Shown: positions 13,244 through 25,049 of the stretch, piece by piece
Layout: every line of letters starts with the position of its first letter
Numbering within the stretch: the first letter of the stretch is position 1
Source: Coniella vitis
Lineage: Eukaryota > Ascomycota > Sordariomycetes > Diaporthales > Schizoparmaceae
Length of the DNA stretch: 64,000 nt
Reading direction: 5' to 3'
NCBI GenBank assembly: GCA_011317545.1
Contig: WUJK01000014.1
Coordinates: 372,001-436,000, forward strand
Notes under the pieces: generated by a model
Database searches by the model: none
What the model was told of the DNA's origin: nothing
What the model saw: only the letters and a program-made list of their open reading frames with translations
Program-made: the position numbers and the translations under genes

Positions 13244-14135
13244 CTAAACTGGCGTCTCATCCTCTCTTTTGAGCTGTTGGCGGCGGTTGTAGAGATCGCG
13301 GCTGAGGACATTCTTAAACCCACGGTTCTTGAGCTCCGTCATGATCTTGCTAACCTGCCAGCCCTGACGCAGCCAGCCGTCCACCTCTTGGGCAATCTGC
13401 GGCGGCAGCTTGCGGGATCGGGGGTCCTCGGACGGGTCGGAGGGAGGGTGGTTGTGGGTGGTCGTGCCAGGGGTGATGTGGTGGTGAACAACCCACATGT
13501 TTGAATCGCGGAAGGTCTCGACGCACTCAAACTTGAAGGGGCAGTTGCACTTTTTGGAGGCGCGCTCGGGCATGCCAGCAGCCTTGGAGGCTTCCGAGTA
13601 GCGGGCCTCGCCAGCGCGGAAGCAGATCCAGCGGATTTTGCGTTTTCCCTTGCCCATGTCGCGGGTGCCGCTCATGCGCATGGAGTAGCCGCGCGGAATG
13701 GTGTATTGGTCGAGCTCCAGCTGCATGGAGGCGCGGCTCGAGATGGGGTAGCCTTCGGGGGGGATCTCCATGGGCCACTATGGGCTGGAGACTCTGGAGG
13801 ACGGCGGAATTGGGCGGCGGCGCCTGCTGTTGTGGAGGAGCCGTCAGATGTTGCTGGGCGGCTTGTTGCTGCTGTTGCTGTTGTTGGACGGGCGGGCCTA
13901 AGGAGGCAGGATTGGTGGCGTTGGCCAGAGCCATGACGGGATCCGTGTCGACGCCATTGTGAGCGTGGGCGTGGGCGTGCCCAGCGTGAGGATGGCCTTG
14001 ATTCGGGGCGAGCGCAGAAGACTGATGCTGCTGCTGCTGCTGTTGCTGGGCTTGTTGTTGTTGCTGCTGCTGCTGCTGTTGTTGAGGATGGTGGGCGACG
14101 ACGTGTTGGTTGTGCTGGGCTTGCTGCTGAACCTG

Positions 14136-14174
<39 letters not shown>

Positions 14175-14492
14175 TTGCTGCTGGACCTGCTGCTGGACTT
14201 GCTGCTGAACCTGCTGTTGGTGTTGTTGATGTTGGCTGCGCAACGGGCTCTGGCGGGGTTGGGACTGCGGTGGAGGAGGAGGAGGAGGAGGGGCCGCAGA
14301 TAGCGGCAGACGGCCCTCGGCGCGCAGGACAGTCTCGACGGCGGCGAGGCGCTGGTCGAGGTCGGCAAAGCGCTGGTCGAGCAGGTGGGCAACGGACTGC
14401 TCGACGAGGGCGGCGAGGGTGGTCGACAGGGCGCTGAGCAGGTCGGGCTGGGGCGACGAGACGAAAAAGGGTGTGTTGTTGTGGTTCGCCAT
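13244..14492 (-). CDS. FAR1/MULE-type DNA-binding protein with long polyQ tract, one-base frame break
   Basis: Translation starts at 14492 (MANHNNTPFF). The N-terminal part has a coiled-coil-like segment (about residues 15-55, repeated leucines in LLDQRFADLDQRLAAVE), then poly-Pro and a very long Gln-rich tract to about residue 240. The C-terminal part is a FAR1/WRKY-GCM1-type zinc-binding domain, as in the N-terminus of Mutator-like transposases. It begins PPEGYPISS and carries Cys in KKCNCPF and His in TTHNHPPSD. It is followed by a helical segment ending SRDLYNRRQQLKRED. The two parts lie in different frames, which meet at a run of seven G (13757-13763); a run of six would make one protein of about 416 residues. 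There is no transposase catalytic domain, so a domesticated transcription factor is the best reading. An alternative is a separate start at 13771. Confidence 0.7.
14024..14228. repeat. CAG/CAA trinucleotide tract encoding polyglutamine
   Basis: On the minus strand this reads as runs of CAG and CAA codons, giving uninterrupted Gln stretches broken by Val, Ala and His. The plus strand shows TGC/TTG repeats. A shorter related tract lies at 13860-13888. The tract is inside the FAR1-type gene and its length is likely to vary between strains. Confidence 0.9.
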
Positions 14493-15046
14493 GGTCAACT
14501 AGGCCCCTACATACCTGGGGTGGGATGGTATACGCGCGGGGGCTGCGACCAGAATCGCCAGAGAGTAGATGGATGGAATGGCAACGAGGATCGTCGCTCG
14601 CGGGGCTGCGGCAAGACAAGACCTGGCGCGGGCCCCAAGTGGCGCGAGCCTGGACGAAGTGTCTGCACAAATACGATCCGTGGCTGCCTGCCTGGCCCGA
14701 GCGCTGGCTTTGTCATCCGCTCCTGTACTGTGTACGTACTACTTACTATGTATGCATGTACATTGATACAGCCAACCCTGAAGACGCCCCAGCTTGCCCG
14801 GGTCAGGGTATGTACGGAACTGGTAGCGGTTTCCGGGTGCTGCTTCCAGGCCTGGCATAGGGTTGTCACAACAGCTTACAGCACCCTGTGGCACAAGTGG
14901 CTGGCTGGCGCCAATCAAGCACTCACTCACTCACTCGCTCGCTCACTCGCTCACTCACGGTGTTTGTTCTTGTCACCGCACAAAGACGCATTGATTGCTC
15001 CGCTCTCATCATTATCACAACTACAGTGCTAAGCCCACACAATCGC
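14493..15046. other. Intergenic region between two minus-strand genes
   Basis: This is the upstream region of the FAR1-type gene and the 3' flank of the DUF3140 gene. It contains a CACT/CGCT tandem stretch at about 14920-14958 and one TACTATGTA motif near 14745. Nothing else is recognised. Confidence 0.6.
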
Positions 15047-16177
15047 CTAATTCAGCTCGTGAGCAGACTTGATGGCCTTGGACTTGCCCGTGTCGAGAAT
15101 GACGGCGGGGTCTTCTGGGTCGCCATTGCGCGAAACCTCGTTGCCGCGCTTGGTCTTGATGGTTGCTCTGTTGCCCATGCATTGTCAGCTTTCCCTAGTG
15201 TTCAACAACGATCACTGCACCGACAGACCACTATGAAAGGGGTGGGAGAGAAAGACGGATACTCACTTTTCCTCCTTGACATCCAATACCTTGCCCTCGG
15301 GCTGCCCTGATCCCCAATTCCAACTGACTGTTTCGCCCTTCTTTGGCCCGTGCTTGGCTCCTTTGGATTGTGTGCTTGCCTTGCCACCGCCGTTGGTTTC
15401 CTCTTGCGAACCATCGTGCTCTTCCATGTCTTCGTCTTTGTCATTCTCTTCCTCGCCATCCTCGTCCTCTTCATCCTCGTCCTTCTTGGCCGAAGATCTG
15501 GTTTGGCGGCCCGTCTTCCTCGTCTTGTTGGCTCCGTCCGGAGCGCTTGAGCGCTTTCGCTTGTCTCCTGTCTCTTCTTTGTCCTGTGCTTGCTCATCAC
15601 TCTCTCCAGCAGCAGACTCATTGTCTTCGGCGGCTTCCTCCCCATTCTCAGAAGCAGGCTTTTGGCCGCCGTTGGACGAGCCAGACTCCTTGCCCTGCGC
15701 CTTGAGGAAATCATGACCTGATTAATGAATGGTTGGCAAACTGTCAGCCTTGCTCCTGCACCGGCTGGACTAAGAACACTTGATCTTCACGCCCCAATAT
15801 CGGCAAGCCCTCGAAACAAACTCACCCCAATTCTTCAGTGAAATATACGACTTTGTCTTCTTGACCGCCTCGGGGTCCTTGTCCGCATTGCCCTTTGCCT
15901 CCTGGGCCAAATGGCGCTTGCAGTACGCCGCGACCTTGCGCATGTGCTGCACCTGTTCATCCGTGTACTTGTCGGCCTCCTTGGCCGGGTTGGCCTTGAG
16001 AATCTCGACAATCTTGTGGCCCGAGTCTTGGCCCACCGATTCGCCGCCGCCGCCCTCGCTGTCCTTGGGCCAGCCCGCGCTCGACGAGTCGTCTGTCTTG
16101 AGCCAGTCTTGGAGCTCCGAGGCCGTCATGTTGACGTACTCGTTGAACTCGGAAATGACCGTGTCGTTGTCCTTCAT
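15047..16177 (-). CDS. DUF3140 protein with C-terminal HVA1-type TUDOR domain
   Basis: Three exons: 16177-15826, 15717-15267 and 15167-15047, joined by GTGAGT-CAG introns of 108 and 99 nt, giving 307 residues. The N-terminal 120 residues form a DUF3140 domain (FNEYVNMTASELQDWLKTD, later VAAYCKRHLAQ and SLKNWGHDFLKAQG across the first junction). The middle is an acidic, Lys-rich disordered stretch (KRKRSSAPDG, long Glu/Asp runs). The C-terminus (about residues 240-307) resembles the hypervirulence-associated (HVA1/DUF2945) TUDOR domain, with VSWNWGSGQPEGKV, ATIKTKRGNEVSRNGD and the ending AIKSAHELN. Both domains are small and of unknown biochemical role. The basic-acidic linker suggests a nuclear or nucleic-acid-associated protein, which is only an inference. 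The intact frame across three exons makes the model reliable. Confidence 0.88.
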
Positions 16178-17352
16178 TTTGGTGATTTTTTTCGTGGGTG
16201 TTGAAGGGGGGATTAATGGAAATAGATCGCAAAGCGGGCTGGATAGTTGGACGGGCTGAACGACTAAACTAGGCAAGACTTGGGAAAAAGGGACACGTGA
16301 GATTCTCAAGATAAAAAGCAGCCAAGCTGGATACTTAAAGTAAAGTGAGTGCGGTAGGTAAAAAAAAAAAAGTACATGGTATTATTTAAAAAATTGTCCC
16401 TCTCCCCGTCCGAAAGCATCATGGATATAAGCAAGTAAGCCAGCCAGCCAGCCAGCCAGCCGGCTGCGTCAAGACTGGTTACGGGTAAGGGAAGAGTTAC
16501 TTGCTGTACACAATCCAATTTTCTTCCCTTTTGGCACTGCCGTAAGCGTACAGTAATAAGTGACCTTTCTTGTTCCATGCCTCTGCCGTTGTGTTGTGGC
16601 TAGCATCACTTGGACTTTGGATTCATTACGTACTGTTCGTCATGGAGTCATGGACGCATGCCGAAGCATTTGCCAAAAGGAAAAAGTCTTGTCGTCATGC
16701 CAACCGCTGCTCGCCCGCCCGCCCGCCAGACCAGCCCAGCCAGCCCACTTACCAAATGACCGAGCCAAAAGAAAAAGAAAGAGAAAGAAAAAAAAGCAAA
16801 GCAAAGCAAATTCTTGACAAGCAACTTTTGGGAAGGGGAGTACTAGGCAGTTTCCTACCATTTACTTTTTTTACTTTCTTTTTTTTTTTTTTTTCCCCAA
16901 ATTGAAATTTGAGCTGAACGCGTCTGTGAAATTCCAGTTGGGTTAAAAAAAAAAAAAAAGAAAAAAAAAAACACGAGACAAAAGCTGACGGCAAGACTAC
17001 ATTCTTGACATGCTGCTGCCAGACAGAGCAGAAACTGGCTTGTCATGAGAATGAAAGAATAGAAACATGCTGATAGTTTATCGAGTGTTACTTACAATGT
17101 CAAGGTGCAAAGCCAGCGAGCGACTCTGTAGATAAGACAACTCTCTCTCTCTCTGTGTGTGTATGTCATATATATATATATATATATGTCCGTAAACATG
17201 ATCAAATTGGTATTTATAGAACAAGGAAAGGAAAAAGAGAAGGAAAGCATCCTGGCTCGCAATGGTGCCATTCTATGCAGTCTAGACCATCTTCACTCAA
17301 GAAAAGAAATGAAACAAGATATATAAGAAAGAAAGAAAGAGGGAAAATAGCC
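16178..17352. other. Intergenic region with simple repeats
   Basis: Upstream region of the DUF3140 gene and 3' flank of the O-fucosyltransferase-like gene. It holds an AGCC tandem repeat at about 16438-16461, several A and T runs (16360-16370, 16879-16895, 16945-16970) and a TC/TG/TA microsatellite at 17142-17188. No coding sequence is recognised. Confidence 0.6.
17142..17188. repeat. Compound dinucleotide microsatellite (TC)n(TG)n(TA)n
   Basis: Consecutive CT, TG and TA dinucleotide runs about 47 bases long lie just beyond the 3' end of the O-fucosyltransferase-like gene. Confidence 0.9.
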
Positions 17353-19042
17353 CTACAAATACATGGTGGGTGGTATGAATGGCTGCATGCCAGGCGACCC
17401 ATAAAGCCTACACGACCAAAAGAAAACAACACCACAAGGTTAGCATAACAGATCATCATCATCATCCTCACAAAGGAGGGGGGGAAAAAAAAGAAAGGAG
17501 GGAGGGAAAAAAAAAAAAAACTTACACGCTGAGCCCATCCTCAAACGTCATCCCATGCGCATACGGATCCGGCACCTCGCTCCACTCGTGCCTCTTGAGC
17601 ACAATCATCCACGCCCAGCTGCTCTCCCAGATGCCCTCGAAGCGGCTGGCGCGCAACATGATGTCCATGTCGACCAGCGCCATCTGGTCCCACGTCAGCG
17701 TGTCCATGAGCATCATGTCGGCATCGCCCAGCAAGTCCCACTTCTGCAGCACCTGCACCGCCTCGGCGTGCGTCTCGTTGACGGCCACCGTCATGTCGCG
17801 CAGGTCCGCGCGCAGGCGGTCGACGTCGCTCGCGGTGCCGGTCGCCACGTACAGCACCGACAGGTTGTGCTGCGCCAGCTGCTCGCGCACGTGCTGCAGC
17901 TGCGCCGCGTACGAGTCCCATCCTTCGACCTGGGCGTCGGCCTCGGTGCGCAGGTGCGCGCCCAGGAAGCAGTTGCGCGAGGGCGCGTGCGGGCTCGCGC
18001 GGCAGCCGATGCGCTCGTACAGGCGGAAGAGGGCGCGCGCCGCGAGCTGCCGGATGTCGAGGCGGATGCGCGCCGTGTGGCCCCAGTCGTTTTTGAAGGC
18101 CGCGCCGTCGTAGGCGTTGGGCCACGAGAACTGCACCCACTCGTCGAGCGCGATGCGGATCGGCGCCGCGGCGGAGAGGGTGGCGGGCACGGCGTCGTCG
18201 CTCTTGTCGCTGTTGTTGTCGAGCACGTTGGTCTGGACCCAGGTGTCGAAGGCGGCGCGCCAGCGGGCGGGCTCGGTGACGAGGTGTTCGCCCAGTGAGG
18301 TCGCCACGAGGGTGTTGGGCCGCAGCTTGTGCGATTCGGACTTGGGTGGGATGCGAAGCGATGTGGTTTCGGAGTCGGTCTCGGTCTCGTTGAGGATGCG
18401 GAGTTGGGGACAGTCGCGCGCGAGGGTGGCGTAAAAGTGCTCGCTGTCAAAGACGTAGTCGAGGGGCATGTCGATTTCCCAGCCGAAACTCGTCTGCATA
18501 GTGTCAAAGGCGAGACGTGGATGGATGGTCGGGGCGATGAGCATGGCTGGCGTGGTGAGAGAGTGTGTGTTAGCTCTTTGTTTTTTGCTTGGGATAAGAA
18601 GAGGAAAAGGAACCCCCCCCCCAAAAGGGACAGCAGGGCAAAGCATACCACCAGCCTCAATCGCATAGCGCACACACCCCAAGAGCCGCATCTTCAGATT
18701 CCCAATGCCCCCGGCAATCTCATCGCACGAAATCACAATGCCCTCCTGCCACTGCGCACGCTGTCCGCACAGCTCGCGCACCGCCGCGCCATTGTACTCG
18801 TGCGGGTAAAAGTCGTTGGCAAGCACGCGCTGGACAAACTGCTTTTGCGACAACGACGACGACGACGATGACGAGGAACCGCTGCTGGCACCAAAGCCCG
18901 GAATGTGAGTGAATTCACGCACGGCATCGATGCCATTGGGGCCGTGGTAGTGCATGATCCAGACGAGGCACAGTGTCAGCGCGAGGCTGAGGGCTGCCCG
19001 CCGTGAAAAGAAGGAGCCGAGGCTGACAACGGGGCGAAACAT
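17353..19042 (-). CDS. Type II membrane O-fucosyltransferase-like protein
   Basis: Exons are 19042-18649, 18546-17526 and 17407-17353. The first intron is GTATGC to CGCCAG. The second has donor GTAAGT and branch GCTAAC. A short cytoplasmic N-terminus (MFRPVVSLGSFFSRR) precedes one membrane anchor (about residues 16-33, ALSLALTLCLVWIM) and a Ser-rich stem, giving a Golgi type II topology. The luminal part has GGIGNLKMRLLGCVRYAIEAG, GAHLRTEADA and TWDQMALVDMDIMLRASRF. These match fungal proteins annotated as GDP-fucose protein O-fucosyltransferase-like; the acceptor is unknown. The third exon adds LYGSPGMQPFIPPTMYL and a stop, typical of the C-terminal end of this family. If intron 2 is retained, a stop appears at once, because the donor itself supplies TAA. 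The protein is about 489 residues. Confidence 0.8.
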
Positions 19043-19226
19043 GGTGTCTTTTTTTTTCTTCTTTCTTTTCTTTTATGGCAGTTGTTGTCGTCGTTGGCGC
19101 ATGTCCTTTTCTTTTTTCGTCCGTCGGCCCAGCTCTCTGCCCGGTGGTGGTGGTGGTGGTGCGGTGGTGGCGCTGTGTTGCTTCAACCGTCTCACTCCCC
19201 TGTTTCTCTCCTTTTTGTTGCTCGAT

Positions 19227-19257
19227 TGACTGACTGACTGACTGACTGACTGACTGA
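19227..19257. repeat. TGAC tetranucleotide tandem repeat
   Basis: About seven and a half perfect copies of TGAC lie 185 bases upstream of the O-fucosyltransferase-like start codon, probably in its transcribed leader. Confidence 0.9.
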
Positions 19258-19956
19258 GCGAAAGAGAGAAAGAGAAAAACGATAAAAAGAGCGTCTCTCG
19301 GTAAGTAATGGGCAAGCAAAATCCCTCAATCAAGGGCGGCGTCGTTGATCTCAAGCACTGAAACCTGGACCGGGCAGAACCCTGAATCAAGGGGGGCTTT
19401 TGGATCTAAAGAAAGAAAGAACGAGGAGGGAAAAAAAGGAATAAAATAGCAAAAGAATAAACCCTTCTCTCCCCCCCAAAAGGGTTACGGAACGAATCGA
19501 AAAGGGTTAAACAAAAAAGGAAAAAAAGAAATAGAACTAATACACGCCAAATATAATAGATAAGCCGCCCAAGGTAGGTAGGTAGGTATAAGCTCTTTTT
19601 TTTTTTTTTTTAATTATAGCAAACGCCACTTTGGGACATCTGGCGCGCCAAAAAAGACGAAGACGAAGAAGAAGAACAACAACAACAACAGCAATAGCAG
19701 CAGAAGAAGAAGAAGTCATTATTGCACAACATTCAAAAATGCCCAGGGGCAGGGAAGCTACACACCCCACTGCGGCGGTTCCCGTCTTCCTAACCCGGTA
19801 GCGACGCGTAAGTAAAGTAGCCCGCGGCTGCCACGGCTGCCACGGCTGCTACGCCCAGGCCTCCACGCCTGCGTGAATGCGTCTGTTTCATGATTCAAGA
19901 CGGAATTTAGAGTTGTACATAGTATAGTATAGCAGAGTACTGAGGTATTTCGTCTG

Positions 19957-19987
<31 letters not shown>

Positions 19988-20898
19988 CTCTTGGGAAAAA
20001 AAAAAAGGGACTCTTGTACTTTATTGTTTGTACTATCTAACTAAAAAATTATACAAATAAGCAACATCCCTTTCTCCCAAGGGGAATAAGTTCGGGTATA
20101 CTCTATTCATACTCAGCCCCTACAAGATTAAATTATTTGTTTATGATTTTTCTACTTCACACTCAAAATATATATAAAAATAATAATCATTAATAAAACA
20201 CCATGGTACAAAGTACACACTCGCTACTGCGCCACTAGTTCCCCAATAGCCCTCACCAATTAGTCAGTCCGTGCCGTGGGGCTGGACCTGAACCGCACAG
20301 CTGGATAAGTACTACTACTATGTATATATTGCAAAGCAAAGCACCACCGGCGGGTAAACTGTACGCTTGATGTTTTGGATACCCACCAACCGAGAACGAA
20401 TAACTCCACATACAGAACAGCACGTTCAAGAATCAGGTAGCAGAAGATAACATCATTAGGCATTTATTCAGAAAAAAAAAAAGGTCTCATCATAAACCAT
20501 ATGCAATGCTCATGACCAATACAAAGAAAGTGAGGTTAACCCCCCCCCCTTTCCAAAAGAACAATGGAACAAGTAAACCAAAAAGAAAAGTCATCCAAAA
20601 TTCGAAAAAGAAAACCTCGTAACCAAAAATCCAAATCCCACAAAGCTAGAACGATATAGTGCAGTCAGTATTCATGATAACATCCAACCCCACACTCCCC
20701 TCCTCCCTTTCTCCTTCCCATGAGGTTCTTTTCAGCGGATATAAACCAGCCCCATGCCAAATCCCCATGCCGCCTCTGACGAGAAAAAAAGGACAAGATA
20801 ACCTTCTCATCTCGCCTAGGTATATATTGTGTGTATATCCATGCATATGTTGCAGTTGTGGGACAGTACGTTTTTCCTGTCCGGTAAACGTATTTCGT

Positions 20899-20939
20899 TT
20901 GTGTGTGTGTGTGTGTGTATGTGTGCATGTGTGTGTGTG
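20899..20939. repeat. GT dinucleotide microsatellite
   Basis: An interrupted GT run with two GTATGTGTGCAT-type interruptions, in the 3' flank of the arrestin gene. Confidence 0.88.
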
Positions 20940-21347
20940 GTGTCATATTTCGTGTATGCTGTATGTGTGATCGATGCGGTGCATTGAGCGTGATGATAGC
21001 AAGCCAGGGTCGTACTTGTTTGTGGTAATAAAGAAACAAAAACAGTGGCGAGTCTCCCCCATGGTGTCTGTCGAATTGCGGTGTAGAATGCTATGGTGGT
21101 ATCATATAAAGAGAAAAGATCCTCCGTGTGCTTCAGGGTATTGTATTCAAACAACAAAAACAGAAACCAAAATGTAAATGGAAGCAGCACATGCATTCAT
21201 TCCCCTTCTTCACGGACCCCTCGCAAAAGCTCGTCCGGATAATGTTGTCAAAACGCCGTCATGGTCACAAAGACAGGAAGTTGCTATGTTCGTTATCCTT
21301 CTCCTGGAAAGGCATGGAAGCAAATAATCCCAAACAGCAACAAATCA

Positions 21348-22235
21348 TCACTCCGTCGACCTGTCGGCCGCCGTCGTGGCAGGAGCAGGAGCTCCACCTC
21401 TCCTCACAACACCAGACATGCTGAGAGTGAAAGCAGCGTCCGTGCCCGGCCTTGTAATCTCGAAACTGCGGCTGGGGACAAGGCGGCCACCCGGCGTGCG
21501 AGGATTCACCACGTTGACGGTTCCTGCGCGGCTAACTGCGCGAGTGGGCACGCGCTCATCGCCCGAGTCCGAGTCCGACTCAACTTCTGTGTCCTCGCCG
21601 TCGTCATCGTCATCATCATCATCATCATCATTATCGCCATCAACTGCATGGTGAGAGTGACGGTGGTGATGATGATGATGATGATGATGCTGCTGCGCTG
21701 GTTGTGAGGCAGTACCACCAGCAAAGTAGTTACCTGCAGCCAACGGCACAGTATCCGACACTGACTGCTCTTGCTGGTGCTGCTGCTGCTGCTGCTGAAG
21801 CGGAGCCTCGTAATCGGACAGGCGCGCAAAGTAATCCGCCAATCCATCGACGCTGGGCGTGCCGACGACCATATCATAGTTCGGGGGTGGGGTGGGCAGA
21901 GGCGGCGGAGGGTTTTCGGCATGGAACGGAGGCGGGTCAAAGGATGGGTAGCGAATGAGATGGATCGGGCGCGCAGCTTCTTCCTGCTCGCGCACGCGCT
22001 GGAGAGGATTCGCTGGTGATGTGGACGAGACAAGGCTGCCACCAGACGCAATGGCCGTGGTCGAAGAGGCGGGTGAGGCCGGCATGGACATGGAATTGCC
22101 ATTGATTCCCTGTGTGGCCGTGTGGACGTGAGCTGCCTGGGGCGGCAACGGCAGCGCAGCATTGTCGACAAGCGAAGTGCCGCTCGTATTCTCGGGGGTG
22201 CTGCTACTGCTGCCGGTTGTCCCGCGACCGACTCG

Positions 22236-22267
<32 letters not shown>

Positions 22268-24500
22268 AAGCACTGCTGCCGCCCAAGATGCGCGCATCAG
22301 GACAGCCGCAGGAGGTCTGCAGACGCGAATCAGCACCGCCGCCGCCGCCGCCGCCGCCGCCACCCATGGTCTGCAGGTCATTGTACTGCGGCAGAGCGGT
22401 ATTGGCTTGCGTGGCACGGCAGTTGAGCACGGTAAAGGGCGAGTCGATGCTGATCTCAAAGTGACGTCTGCGCTTGCCCGCTGGGTCGTCGGGGTCGAGC
22501 CGTGAAATGCGCATGACAATCTTCATCCAGTGGAAGACATTGACGTTCTTCCAGCTGCAGTCTGGGTGCAGGCGGAGCGACTTGTCGCGAGCCATCATCT
22601 CGCACGTGGGCATTTGCACATTCATTTCCATCTCGGTCGCCGCCCAGTACGCCTCGAGGCCGAGATCGAGGTCGCCGAGCAGGTTCTCGGTGGGCTCGGG
22701 CAACGGCTGGGCAATGCCTCCCGTGCGCTGGGCGTCCAGGGTGCGTCTGCGGGCGGCGGAAGCGCGGGCGTGCGAGCGCTCGTCCGGGGACAGCTCGCCG
22801 CCGCGGAGGATGCGCAGCTCACTCGAGGCGAACTGCTTGTCGAGGGGCTTGCCCGCCGTCTTTTCGAGCAGCATGATCTTGCGGCCTGGGTCTTTGCGCG
22901 CCACCTTGCGGTCGTTGGTCCAGTACTCGATGGACTCGGTGACAAAGACCTTGAGCTTGTGGACCTGCACCTTGGCGAGCGGGGTGAGCTTGAAGGCGAT
23001 GGGGATCTTGGAGCCAATGGGGAAGGATTTGCCCGAAATCAGGATGTCGTAGTGCAGCTGGTCCTCCCACTGGCGCGAGATGGAGATGGGCTCCGACATT
23101 TCGAGCGACATTTGGTCGGGCACGCGCACAATCGACACCTCCTTGGTGCCGTGCAGATTGGGCTTGAAGGCGCCGGCGCGCTCGACGGTCGTCTCGAGCT
23201 CCCACTTGACGGAGCCGTACTGCAGCTTGATGGTCTCGAGCTGGTGGTGGTCGATGGGCAGCTCAAACGCGTACTCGTACATGCCGGGGTAGAAGACCTT
23301 GAAGCCCTTGGCGTGCACGGGGCTTGCAGCAGGCGAGTCGGTCTTGCCAAAGCTGCGCGATTCGACCGAGCGCATCGACAGCTTCTTGAGCTCCTTTGCG
23401 CTCAGGGTGTTGGTTCTCAGGCGGCCCGCGCCGCCCATCGCCACTCCCGCCCCCAGAGAGCTAGACGAGTCGCCTGCGCCAAGCGACAGTCTGCTATGGC
23501 TGTTGTGGCCAGCGCAAGCAGGGTCGCTCTTGAGCTTGTAGGTGCACTGGTTGCCGAACTCGGTTTCCCAGCTGTCGTGCATGGCGTGGAAGAAGGTCAG
23601 CGCCTGGGTGCGCAGCGACTGCTCCTCAAACATGTCAATCTTTGTGGGTGGGATGCCCTCGGGCCACTCTGTGCGCGCCTTGCCCAGCAGCTTCAGGGTA
23701 ATGGCCTTGATCTTTGTGTTTTTGGTGACATTGAGCTGCAGCTTGCCGCGCAGCAAGGCGGTCGAGTTGTGGCTTTCTTGGCGCGTGTGGCCATCGTGGT
23801 CGAAGCCGGTGAGGAAGACATTGGGCTCAGCAAGCAGGATGGTGCATGACAGGCCGCTGCCCGAAGCCGTGGGTTTCGGCTGCGGAATCTCGTGGACCGA
23901 CGAGCTGATGACGTTCTTTGCCGAGCGAACCGACATGAAGCTGTTGCGCGCGGGAGGGTTGGGCACGCCAATGCCCAATCCGTGGGGCATGTTGGAGCCC
24001 CGTAAGGAAATATCGACCATGGGAGGTTCTTGTTGTTGTTGTTGTGTAGAGGAATAGGGTGGAGGAACGGCGAGAAAGCGGGATGCTGGGACGAAGGGCG
24101 TGTCTGGTCGGCGGTTGTAGCTGGGCAGAAGCGGCGAGGCGGAGGACGGACGGTTGGTGGGGGCTGGCGTTGAGGGAGGGAGAGGATCCAAGTCGGCTCG
24201 CGAGAGACGGTGGGTCGATGGAGTCGTGCTCAGCCAGCTGACAGGGCGTACTCTTGTCCGTGTGCGGGCCTGCGGTGGCGAAATCGAAGTGGGTGTCGAT
24301 GTCGGTGTCGATGTTGCAGTCGGGTTCGCGGTGGTCAAGACGGCAGTCGAAGTCGCTGGTCGCTGCACCTCGGGAGCGCTGGGCGAGAAGGCGGCCTTGA
24401 ACTTGTTGAACAGCGTCGTCGCTCTCTTTTCGCCAGGCAGGGAAGCGGCAAAGGGCCGAGAAGGGTTGTGGGCGGGCAGCAGCAGTCTCGTCGAGCTGGG

Positions 24501-24533
<33 letters not shown>

Positions 24534-25049
24534 TGCTGCTGACGTCGATGGCGAGTGGGCGTGGCGACTTTTCCTCTTTCTCCTCGTTGCCTTGTCTTGT
24601 TCCTTTTCCTGCTTCCGCCGGTCCTTGTCCTGCCTTTTCTGACTGGCGGCGCGTCTGGCTGTGTCCTCGGAGTGCCGATGCCGGCTGTTGCTAGCGGGCC
24701 AGGGCGGCGGCGTGGTGGTCGTCGTCGACGACTTGGGGCGCAGATCCGGAGGCACGAAACCGGACGGGTACGAGACGATGTGAATCGAGTGTGGGCGGGG
24801 ATGGCGAGGCCCAATGGGGGGTGCGGGGAGGCTAGGCGCGCGGGGGGCTCGTGGGGCCCTGGGCTCCCTGGAAGCTTGTTGTTGTTGCTGCCCTGTAGTG
24901 GTCGCAGCGGCAGCGGTAGCGGCAGCGGTAGCGGTAGCGGTAGCGGTAGCGCTGCGGCGGAGGCGCCGATCACCGGCTCTGGGCGTGTAGTAGATGATGC
25001 CGCGCTGCGAGGGCGGCGAGTCGGGCCACAGAATATCTAGGTCTGCCAT
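21348..25049 (-). CDS. Alpha-arrestin (ART family), ubiquitin-ligase adaptor
   Basis: One uninterrupted frame of 1,233 residues starting MADLDILWPDSPP. It is longer than most fungal arrestins because of disordered ends. An arrestin N-domain begins near residue 400 (SCTILLAEPNVFLTGFD, then KLQLNVTKNTKIKAITLKLLG and FYPGMYEYAFELP). An arrestin C-domain follows from about 650 (YDILISGKSFPIGSKIPIAF and LKVFVTESIEYW). Near residue 1055 is a PPxY motif (PPPNYDMV), the element such proteins use to bind WW domains of the Rsp5/NEDD4 ligase. Members recruit that ligase to plasma-membrane transporters for endocytosis. The C-terminal part also has two poly-Gly runs, a poly-His run and an acidic Asp run. 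The N-terminal 390 residues are Ser/Thr/Arg-rich with several basic RK clusters. No intron is needed. Confidence 0.87.

Larger units (their letters stand above)
19043..21347. other. Intergenic region, promoter of the O-fucosyltransferase-like gene and 3' flank of the arrestin gene
   Basis: No gene is supported. The region contains TGAC tandem repeats (19227-19257), GTCT repeats near 19965-19986, a GT microsatellite (20899-20939), A/T runs, and TACTATGTA-type motifs near 19914 and 20308. About 19990-20640 is markedly AT-rich. Confidence 0.6.

Noticed and set aside
17555..18298. Plus-strand frame of 247 codons opposite the O-fucosyltransferase-like gene
   Set aside because: Antisense shadow in GC-rich coding DNA; it has no motif of its own.
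22530..23849. Plus-strand open frame of 439 codons opposite the arrestin gene
   Set aside because: It is the antisense shadow of the conserved arrestin domains; the minus-strand frame carries the recognisable motifs.
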